From assembly GCF_015910535.1 (NCBI RefSeq), contig NZ_JACBJG010000016.1:1-58460 (forward strand): DNA of 58,460 nucleotides, given 5' to 3'. The number at the start of each line of letters is the position of its first letter. The stretch's first letter is position 1. Of the stretch, positions 46,670-55,978 are shown piece after piece. Position numbers and translations under genes: made by a program. The notes beneath the pieces were generated by a model, which was given only the letters and a program-made list of their open reading frames with translations, was not told where the DNA came from and made no database searches. This DNA comes from Saccharomonospora sp. NB11 (GTDB lineage: Bacteria; Actinomycetota; Actinomycetes; Mycobacteriales; Pseudonocardiaceae).

Positions 46670-47434
46670 TCAGCGTGTGACGTCGGTGACCATCTCGCCC
46701 AGCCGACTGCGCAACGTCTTCGCGTCCGCCGGGGCGACCGTCACCCACTCCCGGCCGTCCGGTCCCGTCCGGGACAGGCTCAGGTAGCGCCCGGACGCGG
46801 TGTCGAACCACGCGAGCACCGGCGAGCGACGCTTGCCGCCCACCTCGTCACGGCTGTTGGCCGCGAGCTGCCCACCTCGGAGCCGTGGCTGCGCGATGAG
46901 CTGTGCGTACGTCTCGACCGGGTCGTGCGACCGGTCGGCCAGGCCGCTCCGCTTGCCCGTCGCGCTCGCGGCGGCGGTCCGGGAGGGCTGGATCCGCATC
47001 GCCTCGTCGAGCGGCAGGGTGATGGACGACTCGGTGCCTCGCGATCCCGCGGGCAGCAGGTCGACGATCGCGGAGGCGAGCCCGTCGGGGTAGAGCGGGC
47101 GGAGCCAGACACCGTCGGCGTCCTGCACCGCGAGCACGGCCTTGGTGCCGTCCGAAGCCGCCAGCGCGGCGATCGGCGGCTTCCGGAACTCGGGGATGTG
47201 CAGCGCGTCGATGCTCACCGACGGCCTCGACAGCAGTTCAAGCCACTGGTGGACCGGCGAATTGTCGATGTCCCTCGCGGCCAGTTCCGTCTCGACACGC
47301 TTGCGCAGCGCGGCGCGCTCGACCTCGTCGGCACCGTGCGACGGCACGGTGAACGGGTACGGAAGCTCTCCCACCTCGGCCTTCTCCCACAGGATGTCGA
47401 AGGTGGCGAGTGTGAAGAATTCCTGCGCAGACAC
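46670..47434 (-). CDS. EspG-family ESX chaperone (second of a tandem pair)
   Basis: 254 residues from GTG 47434, with GGGGGAC upstream. FDILWEKAEVGELPYPFTVPSHG, ASAIVDLLPAG, and RSPVLAWFDTASGRYLSLSRTGPDG-type end shared in order with the neighbour at 47494-48285, so the two arose by duplication. EspG proteins bind PPE-family clients before ESX export. Why one PE/PPE pair needs two chaperones is unclear; one may serve a client encoded elsewhere. Confidence 0.85.
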   Translation of the reverse strand: MSAQEFFTLATFDILWEKAEVGELPYPFTVPSHGADEVERAALRKRVETELAARDIDNSPVHQWLELLSRPSVSIDALHIPEFRKPPIAALAASDGTKAVLAVQDADGVWLRPLYPDGLASAIVDLLPAGSRGTESSITLPLDEAMRIQPSRTAAASATGKRSGLADRSHDPVETYAQLIAQPRLRGGQLAANSRDEVGGKRRSPVLAWFDTASGRYLSLSRTGPDGREWVTVAPADAKTLRSRLGEMVTDVTR

Positions 47435-47493
47435 GATGTCCCCCGAACTGCTGTCGCGACGACCGTTTCCGTGGTGATCGAGAAGGATAGCGG

Positions 47494-48285
47494 TCAGAGA
47501 CTCACGGCGGTGGCCCGTGCGACGGACGCCAGCATCTCCGACAACCGGTGCCGCAGCGTGGGAGCGTCCGCCGGGGCGATGACGATCCAGTCACGACCGT
47601 CGGGGCCTCTACTGGCCTGCGTGAGGTAGCGGCCGCTCTCCGTGTCGAACCAACTGAGCACCGGTGAGCGACTCTTCCCGCCCGAGGAGTTCCTGGCGTT
47701 GGCCCCGATTTGACCTCCCCGCTCGCGTTCCTGCGCGTGCAGTCGGGCCAACGCCTTGCGGTCGTCGTCGGCACGCGCCGTGGTGCCGTCGGAGGTCGTG
47801 GGCCGCCGCTGCATGAAGTCGGCACCCGGACCGGCCACGAGTTGTTCGAGCGGCATGTTGATCGACTTCTCGCGGCCTCTCGGGGCACCGGGAAGTTGCC
47901 CCACGATGGCACTCGCGAGCCCGTCCGTGGGCACGTCCTCCAGCCGCACCGTGCCCGCCTCCTGCACGAGCAGGACGCCGTGGCCACCCGCCGCCGCGGC
48001 GACGGCGGTGCGTGCCTCGGCGTTCGGAGCGCTGATCAACACGGAGTCGAGACTCAACTCCGCCCTGGCCAGGCACCCGAAGGCGTCCTCCAGGGCGGGA
48101 ACGGGCCGACCGTTGTCGTCGGCCAGCCCACGGCGCGCGAGGTCGGTGAGGACCTGCACGCGCAGAGCGGCGCGTTCCTCCAGCGTGTCGCCGTGGGAAC
48201 GCACCGTCACCGGGTACGGCAGTTCACCGAGGCCGCTCGACTCCCACAGGAAGTCGAGTTCGACCTCGGTGAGCTGGACGCGCAC
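47494..48285 (-). CDS. EspG-family ESX chaperone (first of a tandem pair)
   Basis: 263 residues from GTG 48285, 6 nt after the PPE gene's stop. LDFLWESSGLGELPYPVTVRSHG at the start and RSPVLSWFDTESGRYLTQASRGPDGRDW at the end align with the downstream paralogue. The tight spacing to the PPE gene makes this one the likely dedicated chaperone. Confidence 0.86.
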   Translation of the reverse strand: MRVQLTEVELDFLWESSGLGELPYPVTVRSHGDTLEERAALRVQVLTDLARRGLADDNGRPVPALEDAFGCLARAELSLDSVLISAPNAEARTAVAAAAGGHGVLLVQEAGTVRLEDVPTDGLASAIVGQLPGAPRGREKSINMPLEQLVAGPGADFMQRRPTTSDGTTARADDDRKALARLHAQERERGGQIGANARNSSGGKSRSPVLSWFDTESGRYLTQASRGPDGRDWIVIAPADAPTLRHRLSEMLASVARATAVSL

Positions 48286-48291
48286 GTGTCA

Positions 48292-49686
48292 TCACCCCTC
48301 GTCCGGGCCCCACGCACCGAGCACCGGCGGCGCGGCCGCCTCCGTGGCGCCGAAGGTCTCGTCGGGATCCGGCTCGATGAGGAAGGACGCGTGCGTGTGC
48401 TCCTTGTCCTCGTCCTTGCGACCCGCACCAGCGCCCATGCCCATGGGCGCTCCGGCTGCGGCGGCCGGGGACGGCGCGGCACCGACCGGGCCACCCGGCG
48501 CGGGAGCCGCCGTGGCGACACCCTGTGCCGGCGCGGAACCCGAACCGACGGCGTTGGGAGCCACGCTGCCGCTGCGGTCGGCCGTCGACGCGACCGTGTC
48601 GGAGGTGGCGACCTCACCCTTCGCGCCGGTGCGCTTGCCCGACAGGCCCTTGGCCGCCTTGAGACCCGCGTACCCGACGGCGCCACCGGCCGCAGCCGCC
48701 CCGAGCGCCGACCCGGCGTTGACACCGCCGGTGGGCGCGGAGGCCGGCACCTGACCCGAGCCCGTCGTGGACGCCGAACCCGTGGCGACACCGTGGGTCT
48801 CGGTCGAGACCGCGCTGGAGAGGTTCGTGTACGCGTCGACCGCCGTGTTGACCGCCGCCTTCGGCACACCGGCGGAGCCGTACGGGGCACCGCTGTCGAC
48901 GCCGGAGACGGAGTACGTACCGGAGGCACCGAGCGACCGTGCCTCCACCGCGACCCCGTTGCCGAGCGGCTTGAGACCGAGCGACTCCGGGCCGAAGCTC
49001 GGGGTCGTGCTGTCGATCTGCGACAGCTCCTCGGTATAGGCCTCCAGGAACATGATCTGCTGGGCCTTCACCGCCTGGGCCTCGGCGTGCTGCCGCTTCA
49101 TGTCAATGACCATCGCGGCGGGACCACCGGCGAGCAGAGAGCCCATCTGCGCAGCCGGGTCGAACTCCTTGGGCTGCGGCATCGTCTTCAGCTTGGCCGC
49201 CGCCGAGGCCTGCTGGGCGAGCCGGTCGCGCATCGTGTGCGCCGCCTCGGACGCCTGCGCGCTGGAGTTGGCGATGCCCACGAGCGCACCCTGGGCGGCG
49301 CCGGCACCCTGACCGACCCACGCGCTGCCGAGTTCCTTGATCGCGTTGTAGAGGTCGTCGGCGATGCGGGCCAGCTCGCCACCGTGGTTGCCCCAGGTCT
49401 GGCCGAGTTCCTCCGCGGTGGCCGGCTCGTTGTTCACCGTCGCGTAGGTGTACAACTGCTCGCTGCCCCTGGCGGCCCAGTTCGGGCGAGCACCGATGGC
49501 GCGGTCGCTGCCGTACTGGAAGCCGTCCGAACGGCTCCGCGCCCGGTTGACCAGGTCGGCGACCTCGGCACCCTCGTCACGCATGACGCATCGGACATCC
49601 GTCGGCCCGGTGTTCACGCCGTAGCCGTACCCCGGAGAACCAGGCGTCCTGCCGGGCTGGTCGACACCGCTCTCGTCCGCGTACAT
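48292..49686 (-). CDS. PPE-domain ESX substrate
   Basis: 464 residues. The N-terminal ~170 residues are helical, with ELGQTWGNHGGELARIADDL and LGSAWVGQGAGAAQGAL (WXG-like turn), as in PPE proteins of Pseudonocardiaceae. The C-terminal half is Ala/Gly/Ser-rich, and the extreme end (HASFLIEPDPDETFG...PPVLGAW) is a signature shared with the PPE-like protein of cassette 1. Predicted to form a heterodimer with the small PE-like protein upstream and to be handled by EspG. Confidence 0.83.
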   Translation of the reverse strand: MYADESGVDQPGRTPGSPGYGYGVNTGPTDVRCVMRDEGAEVADLVNRARSRSDGFQYGSDRAIGARPNWAARGSEQLYTYATVNNEPATAEELGQTWGNHGGELARIADDLYNAIKELGSAWVGQGAGAAQGALVGIANSSAQASEAAHTMRDRLAQQASAAAKLKTMPQPKEFDPAAQMGSLLAGGPAAMVIDMKRQHAEAQAVKAQQIMFLEAYTEELSQIDSTTPSFGPESLGLKPLGNGVAVEARSLGASGTYSVSGVDSGAPYGSAGVPKAAVNTAVDAYTNLSSAVSTETHGVATGSASTTGSGQVPASAPTGGVNAGSALGAAAAGGAVGYAGLKAAKGLSGKRTGAKGEVATSDTVASTADRSGSVAPNAVGSGSAPAQGVATAAPAPGGPVGAAPSPAAAAGAPMGMGAGAGRKDEDKEHTHASFLIEPDPDETFGATEAAAPPVLGAWGPDEG

Positions 49687-49708
49687 GTCTTCCGCTTCCC
49701 CCTAGTGA

Positions 49709-50077
49709 TCAGAGCTGCCCGCGCAGCGACTGGGCCGTGGAGCTGTCGAACTCGTCGTAACGACTCATCGCCTCGACGATCGCGTGCTCGGCCTCGTCGT
49801 ACTGCGTGTACAGGTTGCGCAAGGCCTGGGCGTAGGAGTCGTTCATACCGGCCGCACGCTCGGCGAACTTGTTGGCGATCGCCTCGCCCACCGGGTTGGC
49901 CCCCAGCTTGGGCGAGGTCGCGAGGAACCCGGTGTTGTCGAGCAGGGCTGCGACCGCGTCCTTGCCGGTACGGATCTTCTTCAGAACCGCCTGAGCGGCG
50001 TCCGGGTCGAGGCCGACCTGACCCTTCGCCGCGGCCTCCCTGAACGCGGCGGCGTCCGCGTAGCTGCTATTCGGCAT
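49709..50077 (-). CDS. PE-like small helical protein
   Basis: 122 residues from ATG 50077, with AGGAGAG upstream. An almost wholly helical protein: AAAFREAAAKGQVGLDPDAAQAVLKKI and YAQALRNLYTQYDEAEHAIVEAMSRYDEF form the two arms of a PE/WXG100 hairpin. It has no signal peptide. Placed 22 nt before the PPE gene, the standard PE-PPE order, so it is probably the heterodimer partner. Confidence 0.75.
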   Translation of the reverse strand: MPNSSYADAAAFREAAAKGQVGLDPDAAQAVLKKIRTGKDAVAALLDNTGFLATSPKLGANPVGEAIANKFAERAAGMNDSYAQALRNLYTQYDEAEHAIVEAMSRYDEFDSSTAQSLRGQL

Positions 50078-50228
50078 GTGTTCGCTCTCCTGTCCCCAGC
50101 ACAAACCCGACTAGGCTCAGCACCTGCGATCTTCGCTAAGGCTAACGCACTCGAGGTACGTCTACGACGCGTTCTCGCCTGTTCGGGTTCCGTGTTCGCA
50201 GGAAGTAATCGCGGACGATGCCGGACCG

Positions 50229-50783
50229 TTACGACGAGTAGACCCGCGGGTCCAGCGTTCCGATGAACGGCAGGTCGCGGTAACGCTCCGCGTAGTCGAG
50301 CCCGTAGCCGACGACGAACTCGTTCGGGATGTCGAAGCCGACGTAACGCACCGGCACGTCGACCTTCACCGCTTCCTTCTTGCGCAGCAGCGAACACACG
50401 TTGAGCGAGGCGGGGTTGCGGCTGGCGAGGTTCTTGAGCAGCCACGACAGCGTCAGCCCCGAGTCGACGATGTCCTCGACGATGAGCACGTCGCGGCCCG
50501 CGATGTCGCGGTCGAGGTCCTTCAGGATGCGCACCACGCCGGAGGACGAGGTGGACGATCCGTAGGACGAGACGGCCATGAACTCGAGCTGCGCCGGGAT
50601 CGGCAGCGCGCGGGCGAAGTCGGTCATGAACATGACCGCGCCCTTCAGCACCCCGACGAGCACGAGGTCGGAGGTCGTCTTGTCGACCGGGTAGTCCGCC
50701 GCGACCTTCTCGGCCAGCTCGGCGACCTTGTCCTTGATCTGCTCCTCGGCGATGAGCACGGAGGCGATGTCGCCTTCGTACAC
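50229..50783 (-). CDS. hpt: Hypoxanthine phosphoribosyltransferase
   Basis: 184 residues, GTG start with GGGAG upstream, 2 nt after the tilS stop. Salvages hypoxanthine and guanine with PRPP. The PRPP loop [14 protein letters not shown] is intact, as is the flexible loop [11 protein letters not shown] and [15 protein letters not shown]. In most actinobacteria ftsH follows directly; here ESX cassette 2 lies between them. Confidence 0.97.
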   Translation of the reverse strand: MYEGDIASVLIAEEQIKDKVAELAEKVAADYPVDKTTSDLVLVGVLKGAVMFMTDFARALPIPAQLEFMAVSSYGSSTSSSGVVRILKDLDRDIAGRDVLIVEDIVDSGLTLSWLLKNLASRNPASLNVCSLLRKKEAVKVDVPVRYVGFDIPNEFVVGYGLDYAERYRDLPFIGTLDPRVYSS

Positions 50784-50785
50784 GG

Positions 50786-51808
50786 TCAGCTCCCTTGTGT
50801 GGTGGGTTGGCGGTTGTTCAAAACGAGCTTTTCATGAGCCCTCTTCACCTCGACACCGCCGGGTAGGAAAACGCCGCCTTGGCCACGCCACGCCCCCACG
50901 AGGTCGTCGACCGAACGCAGGTGCGCGTCGGCCAACTCCTTCGCCCCGTGTCGCAGCAGCCACGCGCGCAGGACCCGTCGCCGGATCGCGGGCGGGGCCG
51001 CGGCGAGCACAGCCACACGGAGCGCCGCGCCGTCGCGGGCCTGTCGAGCAACGTCCTCCGCCACCGCGTCGAGGGCCTCGCAGTCCTCCCGGAGCTGCCG
51101 CGCCGTCCTGGCCAGCGCCTCGGCCACCCCACCGGCGAGGACGTCCTCCAGCAGCGGCAGTACCTCGTGACGCACCCGCACGCGACGGAACCGTCGATCG
51201 GCGTTGTGCGGGTCCTCCCAGGGCGTGAGTCCCAGTTCCTCGCAGGCCGCCCGCGTCACGGCCCGCGGAGTGCGCAGCAGCGGTCGTGCCCACGGCGGGT
51301 CGAGCGGCCGCATCCCCGCCAGGGAACGCGACCCCGATCCCCTGCCGAGGCCGAGCAGCACGGTCTCGGCCTGGTCGTCGAGAGTGTGCCCGAGCAGCAC
51401 CAACGTGCCTTCCCCCGCGTGTTCGCGCAGCACCGCGTACCGCGCCCGACGAGCGGCGGCCTCGGGCCCGCCCGGCCCCGACACGGTCACCGGCAACACC
51501 TTCGCCGTGTGCGCGCCCAACCGCATCGACTCCTGCGCAGCGACCTCCGCGACGTCGGCGGAGCCGTCCTGCAGCCGGTGGTCGACCACCAACGCGCACA
51601 CCCGCAGGTCGCGACGGCGTGCCGTGTGGGCGGCCGCCTCGACGAGCGCCAACGAGTCCGCGCCTCCGGAGACGGCCACCGCGAGTTCGCCGGACGCCAG
51701 GTGAGCTTCCGAGGCGGGGTCGTCGAGGAACGTCCGCACCGCTCGGCGTACCGCCAGCACGGCGTCGAGACGGGGGCGTCGGGGCGTCAGTGCACGCGAC
51801 GCAGCCAT
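50786..51808 (-). CDS. tilS: tRNA(Ile)-lysidine synthetase
   Basis: 340 residues. TilS modifies C34 of the CAU-anticodon tRNA-Ile to lysidine, letting it read AUA. The PP-loop [26 protein letters not shown] and [21 protein letters not shown] are clear, as is the C-terminal TilS domain. Essential in nearly all bacteria. Its start overlaps the DUF2342 gene by 22 nt. Confidence 0.96.
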   Translation of the reverse strand: MAASRALTPRRPRLDAVLAVRRAVRTFLDDPASEAHLASGELAVAVSGGADSLALVEAAAHTARRRDLRVCALVVDHRLQDGSADVAEVAAQESMRLGAHTAKVLPVTVSGPGGPEAAARRARYAVLREHAGEGTLVLLGHTLDDQAETVLLGLGRGSGSRSLAGMRPLDPPWARPLLRTPRAVTRAACEELGLTPWEDPHNADRRFRRVRVRHEVLPLLEDVLAGGVAEALARTARQLREDCEALDAVAEDVARQARDGAALRVAVLAAAPPAIRRRVLRAWLLRHGAKELADAHLRSVDDLVGAWRGQGGVFLPGGVEVKRAHEKLVLNNRQPTTQGS

Positions 51809-52848
51809 GCCTTCGGGTCCCTGATCTCGTCGCGGCTCGGCAATGTGTTCGGCGACGTCCAGACCGCGTTGAACCCCTCCATGCCGACCGCGTCCACCAC
51901 GGTGCGCGTGAAGGTGGAGCCCAACGCGTACTGGCGCACCTTCGCGTCGACCCCGAGCAACGCGCGCAGGAGCCGGTCGAGCGGGCCTCCGCCCTTACGG
52001 CGGACGGTGAACCGCCGTCGGATCGCGGCCACGCTCGGCACGACCTCCGGGCCGACCGCGTCCATGACGTAGTCGGCGTGCCCTTCGAGCAGCGTGGACA
52101 GCGCGAGCAGCCGGTCGAACACCTCGCGCTGCGCCGGCGTCTGGACCAGCTCGGCCAGGCCCACCGCGCCCGGCTCCCGCGCGTCCCGACGCTGTCGCAC
52201 GTTGTCGGCGACTCGGGACAGCAACGTCCCCAGCCCGTCCGACTCGGCGAACCCGGTGACCAGCCTGCCGACCTCGGAGGCGAAGTGCTCCCGCAACCAG
52301 TCGACCGCGGTGAACTGAAGGCGGTGGGTGCACTCGTGCAGACACACCCACATCCGGAAGTCCCGACCGGACACGCGCATGGCGCGCTGTGCAGTGACCA
52401 CGTTCGGCGCCACCAGCAGCAGCCGTCCCGTGTGGTCGTCACCGCCGAACGGGTCGTACTGACCGAGCACCTTCGTGCCGAGGAACGCCAGCACCACACC
52501 CGTCTGGACACCGGCACTTCCCGCCAGCAGCGGCGTGAGCGCCCCTCTCCTGGCGTCGTCCGGAACGGCGTTGGTCGTCAACGCCTCCAACCCCGAGGCC
52601 GCCGCCCGCACCCAACCAGGCCGGTCGACGACCTCCCCGGGGAACAGCGGCAGGTCGGTTCCCAGGCCGGTCAGTTCTCTGACATGGCGTTCGGCCTCCA
52701 CCGTGAAGGACGACAGCTCGGTGACGACTCGCTCCGCCTCCGCACGGTCGACCACGGGACCACCCCGGACCAGGTAGGCACCCGTCGAGGCGGCCACCGA
52801 CCAGTCCACCAGCGGGGTCGGCGTCCCGCGCTGCGCTGCCTGACTCAC
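51787..52848 (-). CDS. DUF2342 zinc-dependent metalloprotease-like protein
   Basis: 353 residues, GTG start. The zinc motif is LHECTHRLQFTAVDWL (HExxH), with an Asp/Glu-rich downstream helix ending HADYVMDAVGPEV, which probably gives the third ligand. Some annotations call this family coenzyme F420 biosynthesis-associated. No signal peptide, so cytosolic. Its substrate is unknown. It sits between dacB and tilS in the same order in many actinobacteria. Confidence 0.88.
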   Translation of the reverse strand: MSQAAQRGTPTPLVDWSVAASTGAYLVRGGPVVDRAEAERVVTELSSFTVEAERHVRELTGLGTDLPLFPGEVVDRPGWVRAAASGLEALTTNAVPDDARRGALTPLLAGSAGVQTGVVLAFLGTKVLGQYDPFGGDDHTGRLLLVAPNVVTAQRAMRVSGRDFRMWVCLHECTHRLQFTAVDWLREHFASEVGRLVTGFAESDGLGTLLSRVADNVRQRRDAREPGAVGLAELVQTPAQREVFDRLLALSTLLEGHADYVMDAVGPEVVPSVAAIRRRFTVRRKGGGPLDRLLRALLGVDAKVRQYALGSTFTRTVVDAVGMEGFNAVWTSPNTLPSRDEIRDPKAWLRRVH

Positions 52849-52951
52849 GACGACTTCTTCGGGACGGTCGACATCACGCTGTCGGCACCGAATGCGCTCA
52901 CGTGTCGTCCTTTCGCCGCGTTGGCACCTCGACTTCCGACGCTACCCGCCC

Positions 52952-55207
52952 TCAGCGGCAACCACAGCCACGTAGGGCCGCCGCGATGCGGTCGAGCGCC
53001 GCACGGGCCCGGTTCTGGTCCTTGCCGTCGGACATCAGGGCGAACGTCAACACCCGGTCGTCCTCGGTCAGCACCACGCCGGCGAGCGTGTGCACCCCCG
53101 ACAACGTTCCCGTCTTCGCCCGCACCCAGCCACGTCCGGCCGCCGACGACTCCTCGTCGTAGCGCGGGGCGAGGGTGCCGCTGCCGCCCGCCACGGGCAG
53201 CCCGATGAGCAGGGGCCGGAGCTTGGCCGTCACCTCGTCGTCGTCGTTCTCGGCCGCGGCGAGCTGGAGGATCCGGGTCAACGTCGCCGCCGGGACGGAG
53301 TTGCGCGGCGACAGCCCGCTGCCGTCGTTCAACTCCGCGTCGGAGACGTCGATGCCGTTGCGCTGCAACACTTCCAGGGTCGCGGCGGCACCGCCCTCGA
53401 ACGACTGCTCCCGCCCTTCCTCGGCGGCCACCTGCCGCGCCAGCACCTCGCCCAGCAGGTTGTCGGACTCCACGAGCGTGTGCCGCACCAGCTCGTCGAC
53501 CGGCGCCGACCACACCTCGCCGAGCACCTCGGCGTTCTCCGGAGCCGTCGTCTCACCACCGACCTCTGCACCGAGCCGCTTCGCGAACTCCTCGGCGAGG
53601 TTGCCCGCCGGGTCGGACTGGCCCATCGACGCCTTGTCCTTCGGGTTCGTCCGGCCGCCGTCGAGCATCGCGGGCTGCACCTTGACCATGAACGTCGACG
53701 GCACGTCCTCCGGCGCCCACCCGGCTCCGGTCTCCGGCCCGGTGTAGGCCGACAGGTCGAGTTCGACCCGCTCGACGGCACCTCCGGTGGCTTCCTTCAC
53801 CTGCTCGACAAGGTCGTCGAGATGCGCGGCACCGGGGAAGATCGACTCTTCGCCCACCGGCAGCGAGGACAGCGTGACGTCACCCCCACCGACGAGCACC
53901 ACGGTCCCGGGCTCGTCGCCCGCCACGACCCTGGTCGGCAACCTCATGTCGTGGTCGAGCGACAACAACGCGGCGGCGCTGACGAGCACCTTGGTGGTCG
54001 ACGCGGGCGTCGCCGGGACATCGGCGTCGCGCTCCCACAGCACCTGACCCGTCGCCGGGTCCACCACGCTGCCGTGGAGTGTCCCGAGATCGGAGTCCGC
54101 GGCGAGCTCCTCGATCGCGGCGGCGACCCCCTGCGGTGTGGGCGCGGCACCGGACGCCGCCGCCTCCTGCAGCGCGAGTCGCACGTCCTGCGGCGCCGGT
54201 GGGTCGGCGAGCGGGGCGTTCGGCGCCCACGGCAGTCCGAGCCGGTTCGACACGGGCGGCAGCGCCAGCGTGACCCCGGCCGCCAGCAACACCACCACGC
54301 CGACGGCGACGGCCACGAGCAGTCGACGACGCCTGCCACCGCCACCACCGCTCTCGGTCGCCTCGGCGGCGGGTGGGTCGGTGGGGCCACCGGACTCGGG
54401 CTCGGGCTCGGCCGCCGACGCCACCGCGGCCTGGGTTCCGGTGTCCGCCCCTCCTGCAGGACGCGCGGGACCGGGTTCCGGCGTGCGCGGCACGCCGTGG
54501 GCATCGTTCTGGGACACCACCTGCTGCTCGCCCGTGTGCTCAGGGCCGATGCGCTGCGGCCACGCCTGTCTGCCCGCAGGCGGGACGGCTCCCGGATGGG
54601 GCCGGGGCGGCGCGGGCGCTCGGTGCGGCCACGCCTCGCCACGGTGCTGCTGCTCCGGCTGCGGCGACCGACTGGGCGGATTCTGCGCGGGCCGTTCCGG
54701 AGCAGCCTGGGGCTGTTCGGCCGTGCTCCGCTGCGGCTGCTGAGCGCCCTGCTGCGAGTGTTCGACCCCGCCCCGCTGCGGGTGGTGAGCGCCCTGCCGC
54801 GGCTGCTCGGCCCCACTCCACTGCGGCTGCTGAGCGCCCTGCTGCAGGTGCGGATGCTGCGACTGCCACGGCTGCCGGGAGTGCTGCGGCGGCTGTGACG
54901 GCTGCGGCAACTGCTGCGTGCGCGCCTGGGCTCCCGCGAAGCCCGGCGGCGCGGTGTGCTCAGCCGACGACGTCGGACGGGAGTCCGACTCGACGCTTCG
55001 CTCCGGCCAGGACGGCTCGTCCGACGTCGGCTGCCTCTCCGGTTCCTCGGTCGAGCGGGCGCCGGGAGGATTGCGATTCGCATTCGTGGGAATGCTCACT
55101 CTGACTGTCGTCTGCTCCGACGAAGAGTCAGACTTGTCCGGCGCCCGTTCAGGATCATGGTCGGCCGACGGCCATCTCGGGCCCGAACCATCTCCGGCGT
55201 CAGGCAA
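52952..55207 (-). CDS. dacB: D-alanyl-D-alanine carboxypeptidase, PBP4/DacB family, long N-terminal tail
   Basis: 751 residues from TTG 55207 with GAGGAGGG upstream. Residues 1-~280 are disordered, rich in Gln/Pro/His, and include three 15-residue repeats. One transmembrane anchor follows (LLVAVAVGVVVLLAAGVTLAL), then a peptidase S13 domain: SxxK as STTK in TPASTTKVLV, SxN as SDN, and KTG in VRAKTGTLSG. It trims or cross-cuts peptidoglycan peptides outside the membrane. The long cytosolic tail is unusual for DacB and may bind partners. Confidence 0.93.
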   Translation of the reverse strand: MPDAGDGSGPRWPSADHDPERAPDKSDSSSEQTTVRVSIPTNANRNPPGARSTEEPERQPTSDEPSWPERSVESDSRPTSSAEHTAPPGFAGAQARTQQLPQPSQPPQHSRQPWQSQHPHLQQGAQQPQWSGAEQPRQGAHHPQRGGVEHSQQGAQQPQRSTAEQPQAAPERPAQNPPSRSPQPEQQHRGEAWPHRAPAPPRPHPGAVPPAGRQAWPQRIGPEHTGEQQVVSQNDAHGVPRTPEPGPARPAGGADTGTQAAVASAAEPEPESGGPTDPPAAEATESGGGGGRRRRLLVAVAVGVVVLLAAGVTLALPPVSNRLGLPWAPNAPLADPPAPQDVRLALQEAAASGAAPTPQGVAAAIEELAADSDLGTLHGSVVDPATGQVLWERDADVPATPASTTKVLVSAAALLSLDHDMRLPTRVVAGDEPGTVVLVGGGDVTLSSLPVGEESIFPGAAHLDDLVEQVKEATGGAVERVELDLSAYTGPETGAGWAPEDVPSTFMVKVQPAMLDGGRTNPKDKASMGQSDPAGNLAEEFAKRLGAEVGGETTAPENAEVLGEVWSAPVDELVRHTLVESDNLLGEVLARQVAAEEGREQSFEGGAAATLEVLQRNGIDVSDAELNDGSGLSPRNSVPAATLTRILQLAAAENDDDEVTAKLRPLLIGLPVAGGSGTLAPRYDEESSAAGRGWVRAKTGTLSGVHTLAGVVLTEDDRVLTFALMSDGKDQNRARAALDRIAAALRGCGCR
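54731..54865 (-). repeat. 45-bp tandem repeat in dacB, three copies
   Basis: The block CTGCGGCTGCTGAGCGCCCT recurs at 54731, 54776 (diverged) and 54821, a 45-bp period. It encodes 15-residue repeats in the cytosolic tail of DacB, such as QGAQQPQWSGAEQPR and QGAQQPQRSTAEQPQ. Such repeats change copy number readily. Confidence 0.8.
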
Positions 55208-55369
55208 AGTCCCTCCTCGCGGTCAAGAGGGCAGACGTCACATTTGACACCATGCGTGCCACGCCCACCCGGTGCGTGGTCCACACTAGTGAAGACCGAA
55301 GTGATCATGTATTAGCCGCCCGGGTGACCGGATGAACGGCGGCACGAGAGACGAGTCAGCGAGGACGGC

Positions 55370-55882
55370 GTGGAGTTCGACGTCACGATCGAGATCCCCA
55401 AGGGGGAGCGCAACAAGTACGAGGTGGACCACGAGACGGGGCGCATCCGGCTCGACCGGACCCTGTTCACGGCCACGCAGTACCCGGCCGACTACGGCTT
55501 CATCGACGACACGCTGGGCCAGGACGGCGACCCGCTCGATGTGCTCGTGCTCGTGCAGGAACCCACCTTCCCCGGCTGCCTGATCCGGTGCAGGGCCATC
55601 GGCATGTTCCGCATGACCGACGAGAAGGGCCCGGACGACAAGGTCCTGGCCGTCCCCTCGGACGACCCGCGCATGGAGCACCTGCGCGACATCCACCACC
55701 TGAACGAGTTCCACAAGCTGGAGATCGAGCACTTCTTCCAGGTCTACAAGGACCTGGAGCCGGCCAAGAGCGTCGAGGGCTCCACCTGGGTGAGCCGCGC
55801 CGAGGCCGAGGCCGAGATCAACCGGTCGTACGACCGGGAGGCCGCCCGCAAGAAGGAGCGGGCTGCCGCCGAGAAGCAGTGA
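55370..55882 (+). CDS. ppa: Inorganic pyrophosphatase
   Basis: 170 residues, GTG start with GAGGA upstream. Family I enzyme: [20 protein letters not shown], the [18 protein letters not shown] stretch with its metal Asp residues, and [17 protein letters not shown]. Hydrolyses pyrophosphate from biosynthesis. Divergent from dacB; transcription ends at the hairpin 55893-55929. Confidence 0.97.
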   Translation: MEFDVTIEIPKGERNKYEVDHETGRIRLDRTLFTATQYPADYGFIDDTLGQDGDPLDVLVLVQEPTFPGCLIRCRAIGMFRMTDEKGPDDKVLAVPSDDPRMEHLRDIHHLNEFHKLEIEHFFQVYKDLEPAKSVEGSTWVSRAEAEAEINRSYDREAARKKERAAAEKQ

Positions 55883-55892
55883 GCTGACCTCG

Positions 55893-55929
55893 AATCGGGC
55901 CCCGTCGCACCTCGCGGCGGGGCCCGATT
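55893..55929. terminator. Bidirectional terminator after ppa
   Basis: Perfect 12-bp stem AATCGGGCCCCG (55893-55904) with CGGGGCCCGATT (55918-55929), followed by TTCG. It lies between the ppa stop and the stop of the convergent gamma-anhydrase-type gene. Confidence 0.92.
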
Positions 55930-55978
55930 TCGTTCGTCCGGGAACGGCGGTCGTGACGGCTCGGGCGGGCGGAGCGGC

